The notes under the pieces were generated by a model that was not told the DNA's origin, searched no databases, and saw nothing but the letters and a program-made list of their open reading frames with translations. Shown piece by piece: positions 1-8,377 of a DNA stretch of 64,000 nt (within the stretch, counting starts at the first letter, position 1; every line of letters starts with the position of its first letter). Origin of the DNA: an uncultured Bacteroides sp. (GTDB lineage: Bacteria; Bacteroidota; Bacteroidia; Bacteroidales; Bacteroidaceae); contig NZ_OY782857.1 in NCBI RefSeq assembly GCF_963678425.1, positions 221,001-285,000 of the forward strand, written 5' to 3'. The translations under genes and the position numbers were made by a program.

Positions 1-557
1 ATGTCTGCTCTCTCAGGAACATGCAATAATTTGCCGACCTTTGAAGTTTCTTCCCATTCTAACCAAGGATATTTGCTGTGATTGAAACCTGCAAGTGAAT
101 TTGCAATCACTTCCATTGATTTAGATCTTTCACGTACGCCAATAACCTGACCTGGCTTAACTGAATAAGAAGGGATATTAACTACTTTCCCATCAACTGT
201 GATATGTCTATGACTTACTAACTGACGAGCTGCTGCACGTGTATTTCCAATACCTAAACGGAAAATAATATTATCAAGACGAAGTTCCAATTGTTGAACC
301 AAAATTTCACCGGTAATACCTTTAGCACTTTCAGCTCTTTCAAATAGATTACGGAATTGTTTTTCTAAAACTCCATAGGTATATTTCGCTTTTTGTTTTT
401 CACGAAGTTGAATACCATATTCTGAAGTTTTTCTTTTTCTAGAATTTCCGTGTTGTCCAGGAGGATAGTTCTTCTTTGATAATACTTTATCAGGACCGAA
501 GATACCTTCACCAAATTTACGTGCAATTCTTGATTTAGGACCTGTATATCTAGCCAT
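1..557 (-). CDS. rpsD: 30S ribosomal protein S4 (uS4), C-terminus cut by window edge
   Basis: Primary 16S rRNA-binding protein of the small subunit, one of the first to assemble. Reading leftward from an ATG at 555-557 the protein begins MARYTGPKSRIARKFGEGIF and runs about 185 codons open to base 3, so only roughly the last 15-20 residues lie outside the window. It carries the S4-type RNA-binding segment (RLDNIIFRLGIGNTRAAARQ, then HRHITVDGKVVNIPSY). It is the last visible member of the spc/alpha cluster; rpoA and rplQ would be expected just beyond the left edge. A 115-bp gap separates it from rpsK, the widest gap in this part of the cluster. Confidence 0.97.
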   Translation of the reverse strand, partial: MARYTGPKSRIARKFGEGIFGPDKVLSKKNYPPGQHGNSRKRKTSEYGIQLREKQKAKYTYGVLEKQFRNLFERAESAKGITGEILVQQLELRLDNIIFRLGIGNTRAAARQLVSHRHITVDGKVVNIPSYSVKPGQVIGVRERSKSMEVIANSLAGFNHSKYPWLEWEETSKVGKLLHVPERAD

Positions 558-672
558 TTTTTTTTAATATTTAATTGTTTGTTAATGAACTTAATCTGTT
601 GCAGCCGCGATTACAGAAAGGAATATGTAATCCAATAACAAAATCAAGTATCATATTTAAAATAAAGAAATT

Positions 673-1062
673 TTAGACTCTCCTTCTTTTTGGAGGACGA
701 CAACCATTGTGTGGAAGTGGGGTTACGTCTATAATCTCAGTAACTTCAATACCGGCACCGTGAATAGTTCTAATAGCTGACTCACGTCCGTTTCCTGGTC
801 CTTTTACATAAGCCTTAACTTTTCTCAAGCCAAGATCATATGCAACTTTCGCACAATCTTGCGCAGCCATCTGTGCTGCATAAGGAGTGTTCTTTTTAGA
901 ACCTCTAAATCCCATCTTTCCTGCTGAAGACCAAGAGATAATTTGACCTTCACTGTTTGCTAAAGAAACAATAATGTTGTTGAATGATGAATGAACATGC
1001 AATTGTCCGTTAGCATCAACCTTAACATTTCTCTTCTTAGCTGCGACTGTTTTTTTTGCCAT
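673..1062 (-). CDS. rpsK: 30S ribosomal protein S11 (uS11)
   Basis: Small-subunit platform protein near the E site that contacts S7 and the mRNA exit region. At 129 residues it has the family length, with the signature VKGPGNGRESAIRTI and the conserved end PHNGCRPPKRRRV. The N-terminus MAKKTVAAKKRNVKV is a basic tail typical of Bacteroidota. It lies 11 bp downstream of rpsM on the same strand and so is almost certainly co-transcribed with it. No Shine-Dalgarno sequence precedes the start. Confidence 0.99.
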   Translation of the reverse strand: MAKKTVAAKKRNVKVDANGQLHVHSSFNNIIVSLANSEGQIISWSSAGKMGFRGSKKNTPYAAQMAAQDCAKVAYDLGLRKVKAYVKGPGNGRESAIRTIHGAGIEVTEIIDVTPLPHNGCRPPKRRRV

Positions 1063-1073
1063 ATCAACAATTA

Positions 1074-1454
1074 TTATTTAGTAGCTTTTTTCTTATTTGC
1101 AACTGTTTTCTTTCTACCCTTACGTGTACGTGCATTATTCTTGGTACTTTGACCTCTAACAGGCAAACCAATACGATGACGTATACCACGGTAACAACCA
1201 ATATCCATTAATCTCTTAATGTTTAGTTGAACTTCAGAACGAAGATCACCTTCTACTTTAAATTCTGCACCTATGATTTCACGGATTTTAGCAGCTTGAT
1301 CATCACTCCAATCTTTTACTTTAAGATCTCTGTCTACTCCAGCTTTATCCAAAATCTTAGCTGAACTACTGCGACCTATTCCATATACATAGGTCAACGC
1401 TATCTCACCTCTCTTATTTTGAGGTAAATCTACACCAACTATTCTTATAGCCAT
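1074..1454 (-). CDS. rpsM: 30S ribosomal protein S13 (uS13)
   Basis: Small-subunit head protein that forms intersubunit bridges with L5 and contacts the P-site tRNA through its basic tail. The 126-residue protein starts MAIRIVGVDLPQNKRGEIAL, has the helix-two-turn-helix fold region, the signature CYRGIRHRIGLPVRGQST and the Lys/Arg-rich end RKGRKKTVANKKKATK. It sits between rpmJ (33 bp gap) and rpsK (11 bp gap), the usual spc-alpha junction order. Confidence 0.99.
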   Translation of the reverse strand: MAIRIVGVDLPQNKRGEIALTYVYGIGRSSSAKILDKAGVDRDLKVKDWSDDQAAKIREIIGAEFKVEGDLRSEVQLNIKRLMDIGCYRGIRHRIGLPVRGQSTKNNARTRKGRKKTVANKKKATK

Positions 1455-1487
1455 ATATTAAATTATTTTTTTTGCAAAAATAATGAA

Positions 1488-1604
1488 TTATCCTTGACGT
1501 TGTTTATACTTAGGATTTTTCTTGTTAATAACATACAAACAGCCATTACGTCTAACGATTTTGCATTCCGGCGTACGTTTTTTTAATGATGCTCTTACTT
1601 TCAT
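1488..1604 (-). CDS. rpmJ: 50S ribosomal protein L36 (bL36)
   Basis: A 38-residue protein starting MKVRASLKKRTPECKIVRRN and ending NKKNPKYKQRQG; the C-terminal NPKxKQRQG is the family signature. It binds 23S rRNA domain VI. Only two cysteines (about positions 14 and 22) remain and the CxxC...C...H zinc site of the C+ form is absent, so this is the zinc-independent type. It lies between infA (11 bp) and rpsM (33 bp), the standard position. It was found by reading the gap directly because it is very short. Confidence 0.97.
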   Translation of the reverse strand: MKVRASLKKRTPECKIVRRNGCLYVINKKNPKYKQRQG

Positions 1605-1615
1605 ATTATTTTTTA

Positions 1616-1834
1616 TTATTTATATCTAAAAACGATTCTACCTTTAGATAAATCATAAGGGGACATTTCCACTCTCACTTTATCACCAGGTAATATTTTA
1701 ATGTAATGCATTCTCATTTTACCTGAGATATGAGCGGTAATCTCATGTCCATTTTCTAACTCTACATGAAACATTGCGTTAGACAATGCTTCAACGATTA
1801 CTCCATCTTGTTCTATTGCAGATTGTTTTGCCAT
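1616..1834 (-). CDS. infA: Translation initiation factor IF-1
   Basis: IF-1 occupies the ribosomal A site during initiation and helps IF-2 and IF-3. The 72-residue protein is a single S1/OB fold (MAKQSAIEQDGVIVEALSNA, then FHVELENGHEITAHISGKMR, KILPGDKVRVEMSPYDLSKG, RIVFRYK), the usual length and order of strands. It follows map with a one-base gap, so the map stop and the infA start almost touch, which favours coupled translation. Confidence 0.99.
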   Translation of the reverse strand: MAKQSAIEQDGVIVEALSNAMFHVELENGHEITAHISGKMRMHYIKILPGDKVRVEMSPYDLSKGRIVFRYK

Positions 1835-1835
1835 A

Positions 1836-2633
1836 TTAAATCGCTTTATCTCCTAAAACTTGTTCAATAAAATCAAATGAGGACAGTATATCTGCACCAT
1901 TTGGACCGATTGCTATTGTGTGTTCAAAGTGCGCCGCAGCTTTCATGTCTTTTGTTCTAACAGTCCAGCCATCTCGTTCCATTACGATCTCACGAGATCC
2001 TAATGTGATCATTGGTTCAATAGCAATACACAACCCTTTTTTTAGCAATGTGCCATATCCTCTTTTACCATAATTAGGTACTTGAGGGTCTTCATGCATA
2101 TCTTTTCCAATACCATGCCCGACAAATTCTCTCACCACACCAAATGAATTAGATTCACAATGTTGCTGTATTGCATACCCTATGTCGCCAAGACGTTTGC
2201 CCACAACAGCATTTTGTATACCAATGTAAAGAGAATCTTTCGTAACTTTCAATAATCTACGGACTTCGTGGTCAACATCTCCTACACAAAAAGTATAAGC
2301 AGAATCACCACAAAAACCATTCATAAATGTTCCGCAGTCTATTGAAACAATATCACCATCATTCAAAGGTCTATCATCAGGTATACCATGTACCACTTGT
2401 TCATTAACAGAGGTGCAAAGAGAACTAGGAAATGGATCTCCAAACTGATTTGGGAATCCCTTAAAAGTAGGAATCGCTCCATTATCCCTTATAAACTCTT
2501 CAGCAACTTTATCAAGCTCGCGAGTTGTAACACCCGGTTTAATAAGCTTAGCTACCTCTGCCAATGTTTTACCTACGAGCAAATTACTTGCTCGTAGTAA
2601 TTCTATCTCCTCTTCTGTTTTAAGAAATATCAT
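1836..2633 (-). CDS. map: Type I methionine aminopeptidase
   Basis: Removes the N-terminal methionine from nascent proteins with small second residues. The 265-residue protein is a single M24A pita-bread domain with the two-metal ligands in order: an Asp in IVSIDCGTFMNGFCGDSAYTF-like strands (two Asp residues, about 98 and 109), His in GHGIGKDMHEDP (about 172), Glu in AIEPMITLG and a last Glu near the C-terminus (HFEHTIAI). No N-terminal zinc-finger extension is present. It lies between secY (11 bp) and infA (1 bp), its usual site in the spc cluster. Confidence 0.98.
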   Translation of the reverse strand: MIFLKTEEEIELLRASNLLVGKTLAEVAKLIKPGVTTRELDKVAEEFIRDNGAIPTFKGFPNQFGDPFPSSLCTSVNEQVVHGIPDDRPLNDGDIVSIDCGTFMNGFCGDSAYTFCVGDVDHEVRRLLKVTKDSLYIGIQNAVVGKRLGDIGYAIQQHCESNSFGVVREFVGHGIGKDMHEDPQVPNYGKRGYGTLLKKGLCIAIEPMITLGSREIVMERDGWTVRTKDMKAAAHFEHTIAIGPNGADILSSFDFIEQVLGDKAI

Positions 2634-2644
2634 TAGTTAATGAA

Positions 2645-3991
2645 TTAATAAGCAGCAACACTACCTGTGCGCCCTTTAATTCTACCGGATTTCAACAACC
2701 CATCGTAGTGCCTCATTAAAAGATGACTCTCAACTTGTTGAAGAGTATCTAACACAACTCCTACAAGAATCAGCAATGAAGTACCACCAAAGAACTGAGC
2801 AAATTCAGCCTTGACACCAAATAAACCAGCAAATGCAGGCATAATTGCAACAATTGCCAAGAATAAAGAACCAGGTAAAGTTATACGAGACATAATCTCA
2901 TCAATATACTCAGCTGTCTTTTTACCAGGTTTAATCCCCGGTATAAAACCATTATTTCTCTTCATATCCTCTGCCATCTGATTTGGATTAATAGTGATTG
3001 CTGTATAGAAATAAGTGAAAAGAATAATCATTACAGCAAAAATAAAATTATACCAAAATCCAGTATGGTTAGTCAAAGCACGAGCAACGCCACTTGCACT
3101 GGCAACATTCGAATATCCAATAATAGCTACTGGAATAAACATAATAGCTTGCGCAAAAATGATAGGCATTACATTAGCTGCATTGACCTTCAAAGGAATA
3201 TATTGTCTGGCACCACCATATTGTTTGTTACCAACAATTCTCTTAGCATATTGTACTGGAACTTTCCTTGTACCTTGAACTAACAAAATAGAACCAGCAA
3301 TAACGATCAATAAAAAGGCAATTTCAAATATAAACATGACAAGACCACCTGCACCTGTTTCTGTAGTACGAGAAACAACTTCCTGACCAAAAGCCTTAGG
3401 AAGACGTGCAATAATGCCAATCATGATTATTAAAGAAATACCATTACCTATACCCTTATCTGTAATTCTTTCACCAAGCCATAATATGAACATACTTCCA
3501 GCAGCCAAAATGATTGTGGAAGTTACCATAAATAAGGTCCAGTTCAATGAAGGATTCAAGGCTTGACCAGCTTGAGTTTTCAGATTAATCAAATAAGAAG
3601 GAGCCTGAAACAATAATATCGCAATAGTCAGATAACGTGTATATTGGTTAATCTTTATTCTACCACTTTCTCCCTCGCGTTGCAATTTCTGAAAATAAGG
3701 AACTGCAATTGCTAAAAGTTGAATAACAATCGAAGCAGAGATATAAGGCATAACACCCAAAGCAAATACAGAAGCATTAGAAAATGCCCCTCCTGAGAAC
3801 ATATTCAACAAAGCTAAAAGACCTTCACTCGTTTGTTTATGCAATTGGGTTAACATCCCAGGATTGATACCTGGTAAAACCACAAAAGAGCCAAATCGGT
3901 AAATCGCAGCAAATAATATAGTGATGAGGATCCGTTGTCTCAGATCCTCAATATTCCATATATTCTTTAGTGTTTCAATAGCTTTTCTCAT
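2645..3991 (-). CDS. secY: Preprotein translocase subunit SecY
   Basis: Central channel of the Sec translocon in the inner membrane; partner of the SecE encoded at 33143. The 448-residue protein has about ten hydrophobic segments and starts MRKAIETLKNIWNIEDLRQR. Typical SecY stretches are seen: the plug/TM2 region NMFSGGAFSNASVFALGVMP, the TM4-5 segment ERITDKGIGNGISLIIMIGI and the cytosolic loop VPVQYAKRIVG. It follows rplO by 4 bp and precedes map by 11 bp, as in most spc clusters. Confidence 0.98.
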   Translation of the reverse strand: MRKAIETLKNIWNIEDLRQRILITILFAAIYRFGSFVVLPGINPGMLTQLHKQTSEGLLALLNMFSGGAFSNASVFALGVMPYISASIVIQLLAIAVPYFQKLQREGESGRIKINQYTRYLTIAILLFQAPSYLINLKTQAGQALNPSLNWTLFMVTSTIILAAGSMFILWLGERITDKGIGNGISLIIMIGIIARLPKAFGQEVVSRTTETGAGGLVMFIFEIAFLLIVIAGSILLVQGTRKVPVQYAKRIVGNKQYGGARQYIPLKVNAANVMPIIFAQAIMFIPVAIIGYSNVASASGVARALTNHTGFWYNFIFAVMIILFTYFYTAITINPNQMAEDMKRNNGFIPGIKPGKKTAEYIDEIMSRITLPGSLFLAIVAIMPAFAGLFGVKAEFAQFFGGTSLLILVGVVLDTLQQVESHLLMRHYDGLLKSGRIKGRTGSVAAY

Positions 3992-3995
3992 TGAA

Positions 3996-4442
3996 TCAGA
4001 GTTTTACAGCATTTCCACCTAAAGACTCAATAGCAGCAACAGCGCTCTTTGAAAAAGCATTAGCTTCAACATCAAGTTTGTTAGTTAAGCTACCATTACC
4101 TAAAATCTTCACCAACTGATTTGAAGAGATAAATCCAGCTTCAATAAAGTCAACAATCCCAACTTTTGACAAACTCTTAGCTTCAGCTAGATTTTGTAAA
4201 GTATCAAGGTTTATGGCTTTATATTCCACTCTATTTATATTCTTAAAACCAAATTTAGGAACACGGCGTTGGAGAGGCATCTGTCCGCCTTCAAAACCAA
4301 TCTTTCTTGAATATCCAGACCTTGATTTTGCTCCTTTGTGACCTCTTGTAGAAGTACCTCCTAAGCCTGAACCAGAGCCACGACCGACTCTTTTTCTTGT
4401 TTTGGTGGATCCTTCTGCAGGTTTTAAATTACTTAAGTTCAT
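3996..4442 (-). CDS. rplO: 50S ribosomal protein L15 (uL15)
   Basis: Large-subunit assembly protein next to domain II of 23S rRNA. The start chosen is the ATG at 4440-4442 giving MNLSNLKPAEGSTKTRKRVG and 148 residues, the family length. The glycine/arginine-rich N-terminal tail (GRGSGSGLGGTSTRGHKGAK) and GFEGGQMPLQRRVPKFGF are diagnostic. The frame stays open for 37 further codons upstream, but that extension overlaps rpmD in another frame and has no L15 similarity, so it is rejected. Confidence 0.97.
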   Translation of the reverse strand: MNLSNLKPAEGSTKTRKRVGRGSGSGLGGTSTRGHKGAKSRSGYSRKIGFEGGQMPLQRRVPKFGFKNINRVEYKAINLDTLQNLAEAKSLSKVGIVDFIEAGFISSNQLVKILGNGSLTNKLDVEANAFSKSAVAAIESLGGNAVKL

Positions 4443-4473
4443 ATTGTAATTAGTTTTATTATTCAACAATAAA

Positions 4474-4650
4474 TTACTTAATAATGGTAACCAAGTGCTT
4501 AACTTTCGCAACCATACCAAGAATTGAAGGAGTCTCTTCGTGCTCAACCACACGATTCAATTTACGAAGTCCTAATGCATCAAGCGTTCTCTTCTGATCA
4601 GCTGGAGCACCAATTCTACTTTTAACTTGTTTAATCTTAATAGTTGACAT
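4474..4650 (-). CDS. rpmD: 50S ribosomal protein L30 (uL30)
   Basis: A 58-residue protein, MSTIKIKQVKSRIGAPADQK, then RTLDALGLRKLNRVVEHEET and PSILGMVAKVKHLVTIIK, which matches the compact bacterial L30 fold and length. It was read directly from the gap between rpsE and rplO. A strong Shine-Dalgarno sequence (GGAGG on the minus strand, 4655-4659) lies four bases before the ATG, which is unusual in this SD-poor genome. Co-transcribed with rpsE (9 bp) and rplO (31 bp). Confidence 0.96.
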   Translation of the reverse strand: MSTIKIKQVKSRIGAPADQKRTLDALGLRKLNRVVEHEETPSILGMVAKVKHLVTIIK

Positions 4651-4659
4651 ACTTCCTCC

Positions 4660-5178
4660 TTATCCTCTAAATACTTTGTCCATACTAATACCTCTGTTCT
4701 GCGCAACAGTTCTTGCATCTCTCATCTCACCTAAAGCAATAATTGTAGCCTTAACAAGATTGTGAGGATTTGAAGAACCTTTAGATTTAGCCAATACATC
4801 AGTTACACCAACACTTTCAAGTACTGCACGCATTGCGCCACCGGCAACAACACCTGTACCATGAGAAGCTGGCTTGATGAAGACTTCTGCTCCACCAAAT
4901 CTGGCAGATTGTTCATGAGGAACGGTTCCTTTCAAAACTGGCACTTTAATTAGGTTCTTCTTTGCAGATTCAACTCCCTTAGCAATTGCTGCAGTTACTT
5001 CACCAGCTTTACCAAGCCCCCAACCAATAACACCATCTTCGTTTCCAACAACTACTATTGCAGAAAAACTGAAAGTTCTACCACCTTTTGTTACTTTAGT
5101 AACACGGTTAATAGCAACTAATCTGTCTTTAAGCTCTATATCACTAGATATTTTAAATCGATTACTTATTCCTGCCAT
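4660..5178 (-). CDS. rpsE: 30S ribosomal protein S5 (uS5)
   Basis: Small-subunit protein at the mRNA entry tunnel involved in decoding accuracy and mRNA unwinding. The 172-residue protein has the S5 double-stranded-RNA-binding domain (RVTKVTKGGRTFSFSAIVVV, GWGLGKAGEVTAAIAKGVES) and the C-terminal beta-alpha-beta domain (HGTGVVAGGAMRAVLESVGV). Length and order are standard. The gene lies 5 bp after rplR and 9 bp before rpmD in the spc order. Confidence 0.99.
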   Translation of the reverse strand: MAGISNRFKISSDIELKDRLVAINRVTKVTKGGRTFSFSAIVVVGNEDGVIGWGLGKAGEVTAAIAKGVESAKKNLIKVPVLKGTVPHEQSARFGGAEVFIKPASHGTGVVAGGAMRAVLESVGVTDVLAKSKGSSNPHNLVKATIIALGEMRDARTVAQNRGISMDKVFRG

Positions 5179-5183
5179 AATAA

Positions 5184-5528
5184 TTAAAATTTAAGTCCAC
5201 CGTTACGAGCTGCATCAGCTACCTCTTTTACTCTCCCATGATATAAGTAGCCATTACGATCGAACACAACAGTTGTAATTCCAGCTTCCTGTGCTTTTTT
5301 AGCAATCATTTCGCCAACCTTTGCAGCCTGCTCTTTCTTTGCCAATTTTTCTTCAAATCCAAGAGAAGAAGCTGAAGCTAAAGTTTTACCACACAAATCA
5401 TCAATAATTTGAACATAGATTTGTTTGTTACTTCTAAACACACTCATACGTGGACATCCTGTTGTACCGGAGATCTTATTACGTACTCTGTATTTTATTT
5501 TAATTCGTCTTTCTATTTTTGTTGTCAT
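5184..5528 (-). CDS. rplR: 50S ribosomal protein L18 (uL18)
   Basis: Binds 5S rRNA together with L5 and carries it into the central protuberance. The 114-residue protein reads MTTKIERRIKIKYRVRNKIS, GTTGCPRMSVFRSNKQIYVQ and ends DRNGYLYHGRVKEVADAARN GGLKF, with the usual basic N-terminus and the VFRSNKxIYVQ and GRVKxxADAAR signatures. It lies between rplF (21 bp) and rpsE (5 bp). Confidence 0.99.
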   Translation of the reverse strand: MTTKIERRIKIKYRVRNKISGTTGCPRMSVFRSNKQIYVQIIDDLCGKTLASASSLGFEEKLAKKEQAAKVGEMIAKKAQEAGITTVVFDRNGYLYHGRVKEVADAARNGGLKF

Positions 5529-5549
5529 GATAATACAATTTTATGTAAA

Positions 5550-6104
5550 TTACTTAGCACCGGCAGATTTGCCCGACTTTCTGCGAATTTCTTCTCCAAC
5601 AAATTTAATACCTTTACCTTTATATGGCTCTGGTTTACGGAAAGAACGTATTTTAGAACAAACTTGACCTAGTAACTGTTTGTCACAAGATTCTAAAATA
5701 ATAAGAGGATTCTTATTTCTTTCAGATTTTGTTTCAACTTTAATTTCTGAGGGTAATTGCAAGAAAATATTATGTGAATAACCAAGAGCAAATTCAATAA
5801 TATTTCCAGTGCTTGTAGCACGGAAACCTACACCAACTAACTCTAACTCTTTCTTGTAACCTTCAGAAACACCAATAACCATATTATTAATCAAAGAACG
5901 ATAAAGGCCATGAAATGCTCTTTCTTGTTTTTCATCGTCTTTACGAGTCAATAAAATCTGATTATCAGCTACTTCCACAGTAATAAGTGGATTAACATAC
6001 TGACTTAATTCTCCCTTTGGTCCTTTTACGGTAACCACATCATCTTTCAGAGTAACTGATACTCCTGCTGGGATACTAATGGGTAATTTTCCTATTCTAG
6101 ACAT
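5550..6104 (-). CDS. rplF: 50S ribosomal protein L6 (uL6)
   Basis: Large-subunit protein at the base of the L7/L12 stalk near the sarcin-ricin loop. The 184-residue protein has the two tandem alpha-beta domains of L6 (SRIGKLPISIPAGVSVTLKD at the start; GVGFRATSTGNIIEFALGYS in the middle) and the C-terminal EPYKGKGIKFVGEEIRRKSG signature. A strong Shine-Dalgarno sequence (AGGAGG, minus strand, 6113-6118) precedes the ATG by eight bases, unlike most neighbours. Confidence 0.99.
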   Translation of the reverse strand: MSRIGKLPISIPAGVSVTLKDDVVTVKGPKGELSQYVNPLITVEVADNQILLTRKDDEKQERAFHGLYRSLINNMVIGVSEGYKKELELVGVGFRATSTGNIIEFALGYSHNIFLQLPSEIKVETKSERNKNPLIILESCDKQLLGQVCSKIRSFRKPEPYKGKGIKFVGEEIRRKSGKSAGAK

Positions 6105-6121
6105 TGCTTTTTCCTCCTAAA

Positions 6122-6517
6122 TTAATATACATAACACAAGACTTCTCCGCCAATTTTTAGCTCAGCAGCCTCTTTGTTTGTCATTACACCTTTGGAAGTA
6201 GATATTATAGCAATACCCAAACCATTAATAACACGTGGCATGTCTTTGTATCCGGTATACTTACGTAAACCTGGAGAAGATATTCTAACCAGTTTCTTGA
6301 TCGCGTTTACTTTGTTAACGGAATCATACTTCAAGGCTACTTTGATAGTGCCTTGAGGTCCTTCTTCTACAAACTTATAATTAAGAATGTAGCCCTTCTC
6401 AAAAAGAATTTTTGTAATTTCCTTTTTAAGATTAGAGGCAGGAACTTCTACAACTCTGTGCTTAGCACCGATTGCGTTTCTCAACCTCGTTAAATAATCT
6501 GCTATTGGATCAGTCAT
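6122..6517 (-). CDS. rpsH: 30S ribosomal protein S8 (uS8)
   Basis: Binds the central domain of 16S rRNA (helix 21) and in many bacteria represses the spc operon by binding the rplE leader. The 131-residue protein begins MTDPIADYLTRLRNAIGAKH and ends with the family signature GIAIISTSKGVMTNKEAAEL KIGGEVLCYVY. It is of standard length. It lies between rpsN (51 bp) and rplF (17 bp). Confidence 0.99.
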   Translation of the reverse strand: MTDPIADYLTRLRNAIGAKHRVVEVPASNLKKEITKILFEKGYILNYKFVEEGPQGTIKVALKYDSVNKVNAIKKLVRISSPGLRKYTGYKDMPRVINGLGIAIISTSKGVMTNKEAAELKIGGEVLCYVY

Positions 6518-6568
6518 ATAAAAATAATTAAATTAATCAGGCCTCCCTGACAATATTTAAAAAATAAT

Positions 6569-6838
6569 TTACCAGCTTGCTTTTTTAACTCCGGGAATAA
6601 GACCATTAGATGCCATTTCACGAAATTGAATTCTTGAAACGCCAAACTGACGAATATAGCCCTTTGGACGACCAGTTAGTTTGCAGCGATTGTGCAAACG
6701 AACCGGTGATGCATTCTTAGGCAAAGCCTGCAACGCATCATAATCACCGTCTTTTTTCAACTGAGCTCTCTTTTCAGCATATTTGGCTACAAGTTTTGCT
6801 CTCTTTACTTCGCGAGCTTTCATTGATTCTTTTGCCAT
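6569..6838 (-). CDS. rpsN: 30S ribosomal protein S14 (uS14), zinc-independent long form
   Basis: Small-subunit head protein near the A-site side. The 89-residue protein (MAKESMKAREVKRAKLVAKY ...) has the S14 core NRCKLTGRPKGYIRQFGVSR. Only one cysteine is present in the core, so the CxxC-x12-CxxC zinc site of the short form is missing and this is the longer C-minus type. It follows rplE by 6 bp. A 51-bp gap to rpsH is the largest spacing within this segment. Confidence 0.98.
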   Translation of the reverse strand: MAKESMKAREVKRAKLVAKYAEKRAQLKKDGDYDALQALPKNASPVRLHNRCKLTGRPKGYIRQFGVSRIQFREMASNGLIPGVKKASW

Positions 6839-6844
6839 AATATA

Positions 6845-7402
6845 TTAGTCTTTTTTAGAGTTTTTAAAAGGTAAACCAAATTCTTTTAACAAAGCATATC
6901 CTTCTTCATCAGATTGAGCTGAAGTTACAAAAGTTATGTTCATTCCTAAAATTTTAGTAATACTATCGATATTAATTTCAGGAAAAATAATCTGTTCCTG
7001 AATACCTAAAGTATAATTACCTTTACCATCAAATTTACTTTCTATTCCTTTAAAGTCACGAATACGAGGAAGAGCTACACGAACTAATTTTTCAAGGAAC
7101 TCATACATTCTCTCACGACGTAAAGTAACCATCACACCGATAGGCATTTTTTTACGCAGCTTAAAGTTTGCAATATCCTTACGAGAAATTGTTGCTACAG
7201 CTTTCTGACCTGTAATCGCAGTCATCTCATTTATTGCAACTTCAATAATTTTCTTATCAGCTACAGCAGATCCAAGGCCTTGATTGATAACAATCTTTTT
7301 AAGAACTGGAACTTGCATAGATGAACTATATTGAAATTGATCTTTCAATGCAGGCGCAATACGCTCTGCATATTCTTTCTTAAGGCTAGCAGTATTACTC
7401 AT
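6845..7402 (-). CDS. rplE: 50S ribosomal protein L5 (uL5)
   Basis: 5S rRNA-binding protein of the central protuberance that contacts P-site tRNA and S13. The 185-residue protein begins MSNTASLKKEYAERIAPALK and shows the L5 signatures INQGLGSAVADKKIIEVAI, ATISRKDIANFKLRKKMPIG and FPEINIDSITKILGMNITFV. Its ATG overlaps the stop codon of rplX by one base (TAATG type), which suggests coupled translation. Confidence 0.99.
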   Translation of the reverse strand: MSNTASLKKEYAERIAPALKDQFQYSSSMQVPVLKKIVINQGLGSAVADKKIIEVAINEMTAITGQKAVATISRKDIANFKLRKKMPIGVMVTLRRERMYEFLEKLVRVALPRIRDFKGIESKFDGKGNYTLGIQEQIIFPEINIDSITKILGMNITFVTSAQSDEEGYALLKEFGLPFKNSKKD

Positions 7403-7722
7403 TACTTAATCTCCTCTCCTGATTTTTTAGAATAACGCACTAAAGTTCCATCAGAACTTTCTTTTCTCCCAATACGTGTTGCCTTTCCACTCTTCGGATC
7501 AACAAGGTTTAAATTTGAGATATGTATAGAAGCTTCTTGCTTTACAATACCACCTTGAGGGTTTTTAGCATTTGGTTTAGTACTTTTAGATACCAAATTC
7601 ATGCCTTCAACAATTGCACGTTCTTTTTTAACAAGAACTTGCAGCACACGCCCAGTTTTGCCTTTATCTTCACCAGCATTGACTAAAACTGTATCGCCTT
7701 TTTTAATATGTAATTTACTCAT
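7402..7722 (-). CDS. rplX: 50S ribosomal protein L24 (uL24)
   Basis: Assembly initiator protein of the large subunit located at the exit tunnel. The 106-residue protein has an N-terminal KOW motif (KKGDTVLVNAGEDKGKTGRV) followed by the family block GMNLVSKSTKPNAKNPQGGI. Length is normal. It overlaps rplE by one base and follows rplN by 20 bp, the usual L14-L24-L5 order. Confidence 0.99.
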   Translation of the reverse strand: MSKLHIKKGDTVLVNAGEDKGKTGRVLQVLVKKERAIVEGMNLVSKSTKPNAKNPQGGIVKQEASIHISNLNLVDPKSGKATRIGRKESSDGTLVRYSKKSGEEIK

Positions 7723-7742
7723 TACTTAGATCTTTTACAAAA

Positions 7743-8108
7743 TTAAAGTACCTCTGGTGCTAATGATACTACTTTCATGTTTGCAGCACGAAGTTCTCTC
7801 GCAACCGGTCCAAAGATTCTACTTCCTCTAATTTCACCTGCATTGTTTAACAAAACACAAGCATTATCATCAAAACGTATATACGAACCATCAGCACGAC
7901 GGATTTCTTTTTTCGTACGTACGATCAAAGCTTTAGACACTACACCTTTTTTAATATCACTCGCGGGGATAACGCTTTTTACTGAAACTACAATAACATC
8001 CCCAACAGAAGCATAACGACGCCCTGTACCACCCAACACACGGATGCACAAAACTTCTTTAGCTCCACTGTTGTCACATACTGTAAGTCTGGATTCTGTT
8101 TGTATCAT
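7743..8108 (-). CDS. rplN: 50S ribosomal protein L14 (uL14)
   Basis: Conserved large-subunit protein forming bridges with 16S rRNA helix 14; it is also the docking site for the silencing factor RsfS. The 121-residue protein begins MIQTESRLTVCDNSGAKEVL and carries the signature RADGSYIRFDDNACVLLNNA and the end FGPVARELRAANMKVVSLAP. Two bases separate it from rpsQ upstream and 20 bp from rplX downstream. Confidence 0.99.
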   Translation of the reverse strand: MIQTESRLTVCDNSGAKEVLCIRVLGGTGRRYASVGDVIVVSVKSVIPASDIKKGVVSKALIVRTKKEIRRADGSYIRFDDNACVLLNNAGEIRGSRIFGPVARELRAANMKVVSLAPEVL

Positions 8109-8110
8109 AA

Positions 8111-8377
8111 TTACTTAGCTCTTTCAATTATTTCAACTACTCTCCATCTCTTTGTTTTACTCAAAGGACGAGTCTCACTGATTCTAACAGTGTCACCAAT
8201 GTTACAATCATTTTTTTCATCATGAGCATGGTATTTTTTCGTTTTACTTACGAACTTACCATAAATGGGGTGTTTTTCTTTAAACTTTGCAGCAACTGTA
8301 ACAGTTTTATCCATTTTGTTGCTAAGAACAACCCCAGTTCTTTCTTTTCTTAAATTTCTAGCTTCCATCAAACCCAT
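8111..8377 (-). CDS. rpsQ: 30S ribosomal protein S17 (uS17)
   Basis: Early-assembly OB-fold protein binding the 5' domain of 16S rRNA. The 88-residue protein reads MGLMEARNLRKERTGVVLSN and contains the family blocks KMDKTVTVAAKFKEKHPIYG and GDTVRISETRPLSKTKRWRV. An internal ATG three codons in (MEARN) is an alternative start. Its start overlaps the rpmC stop by one base, which suggests coupling. Confidence 0.99.
   Translation of the reverse strand: MGLMEARNLRKERTGVVLSNKMDKTVTVAAKFKEKHPIYGKFVSKTKKYHAHDEKNDCNIGDTVRISETRPLSKTKRWRVVEIIERAK

Noticed and set aside
4443..4553. 37-residue N-terminal extension of L15
   Set aside because: It overlaps the rpmD gene and lacks similarity to L15.
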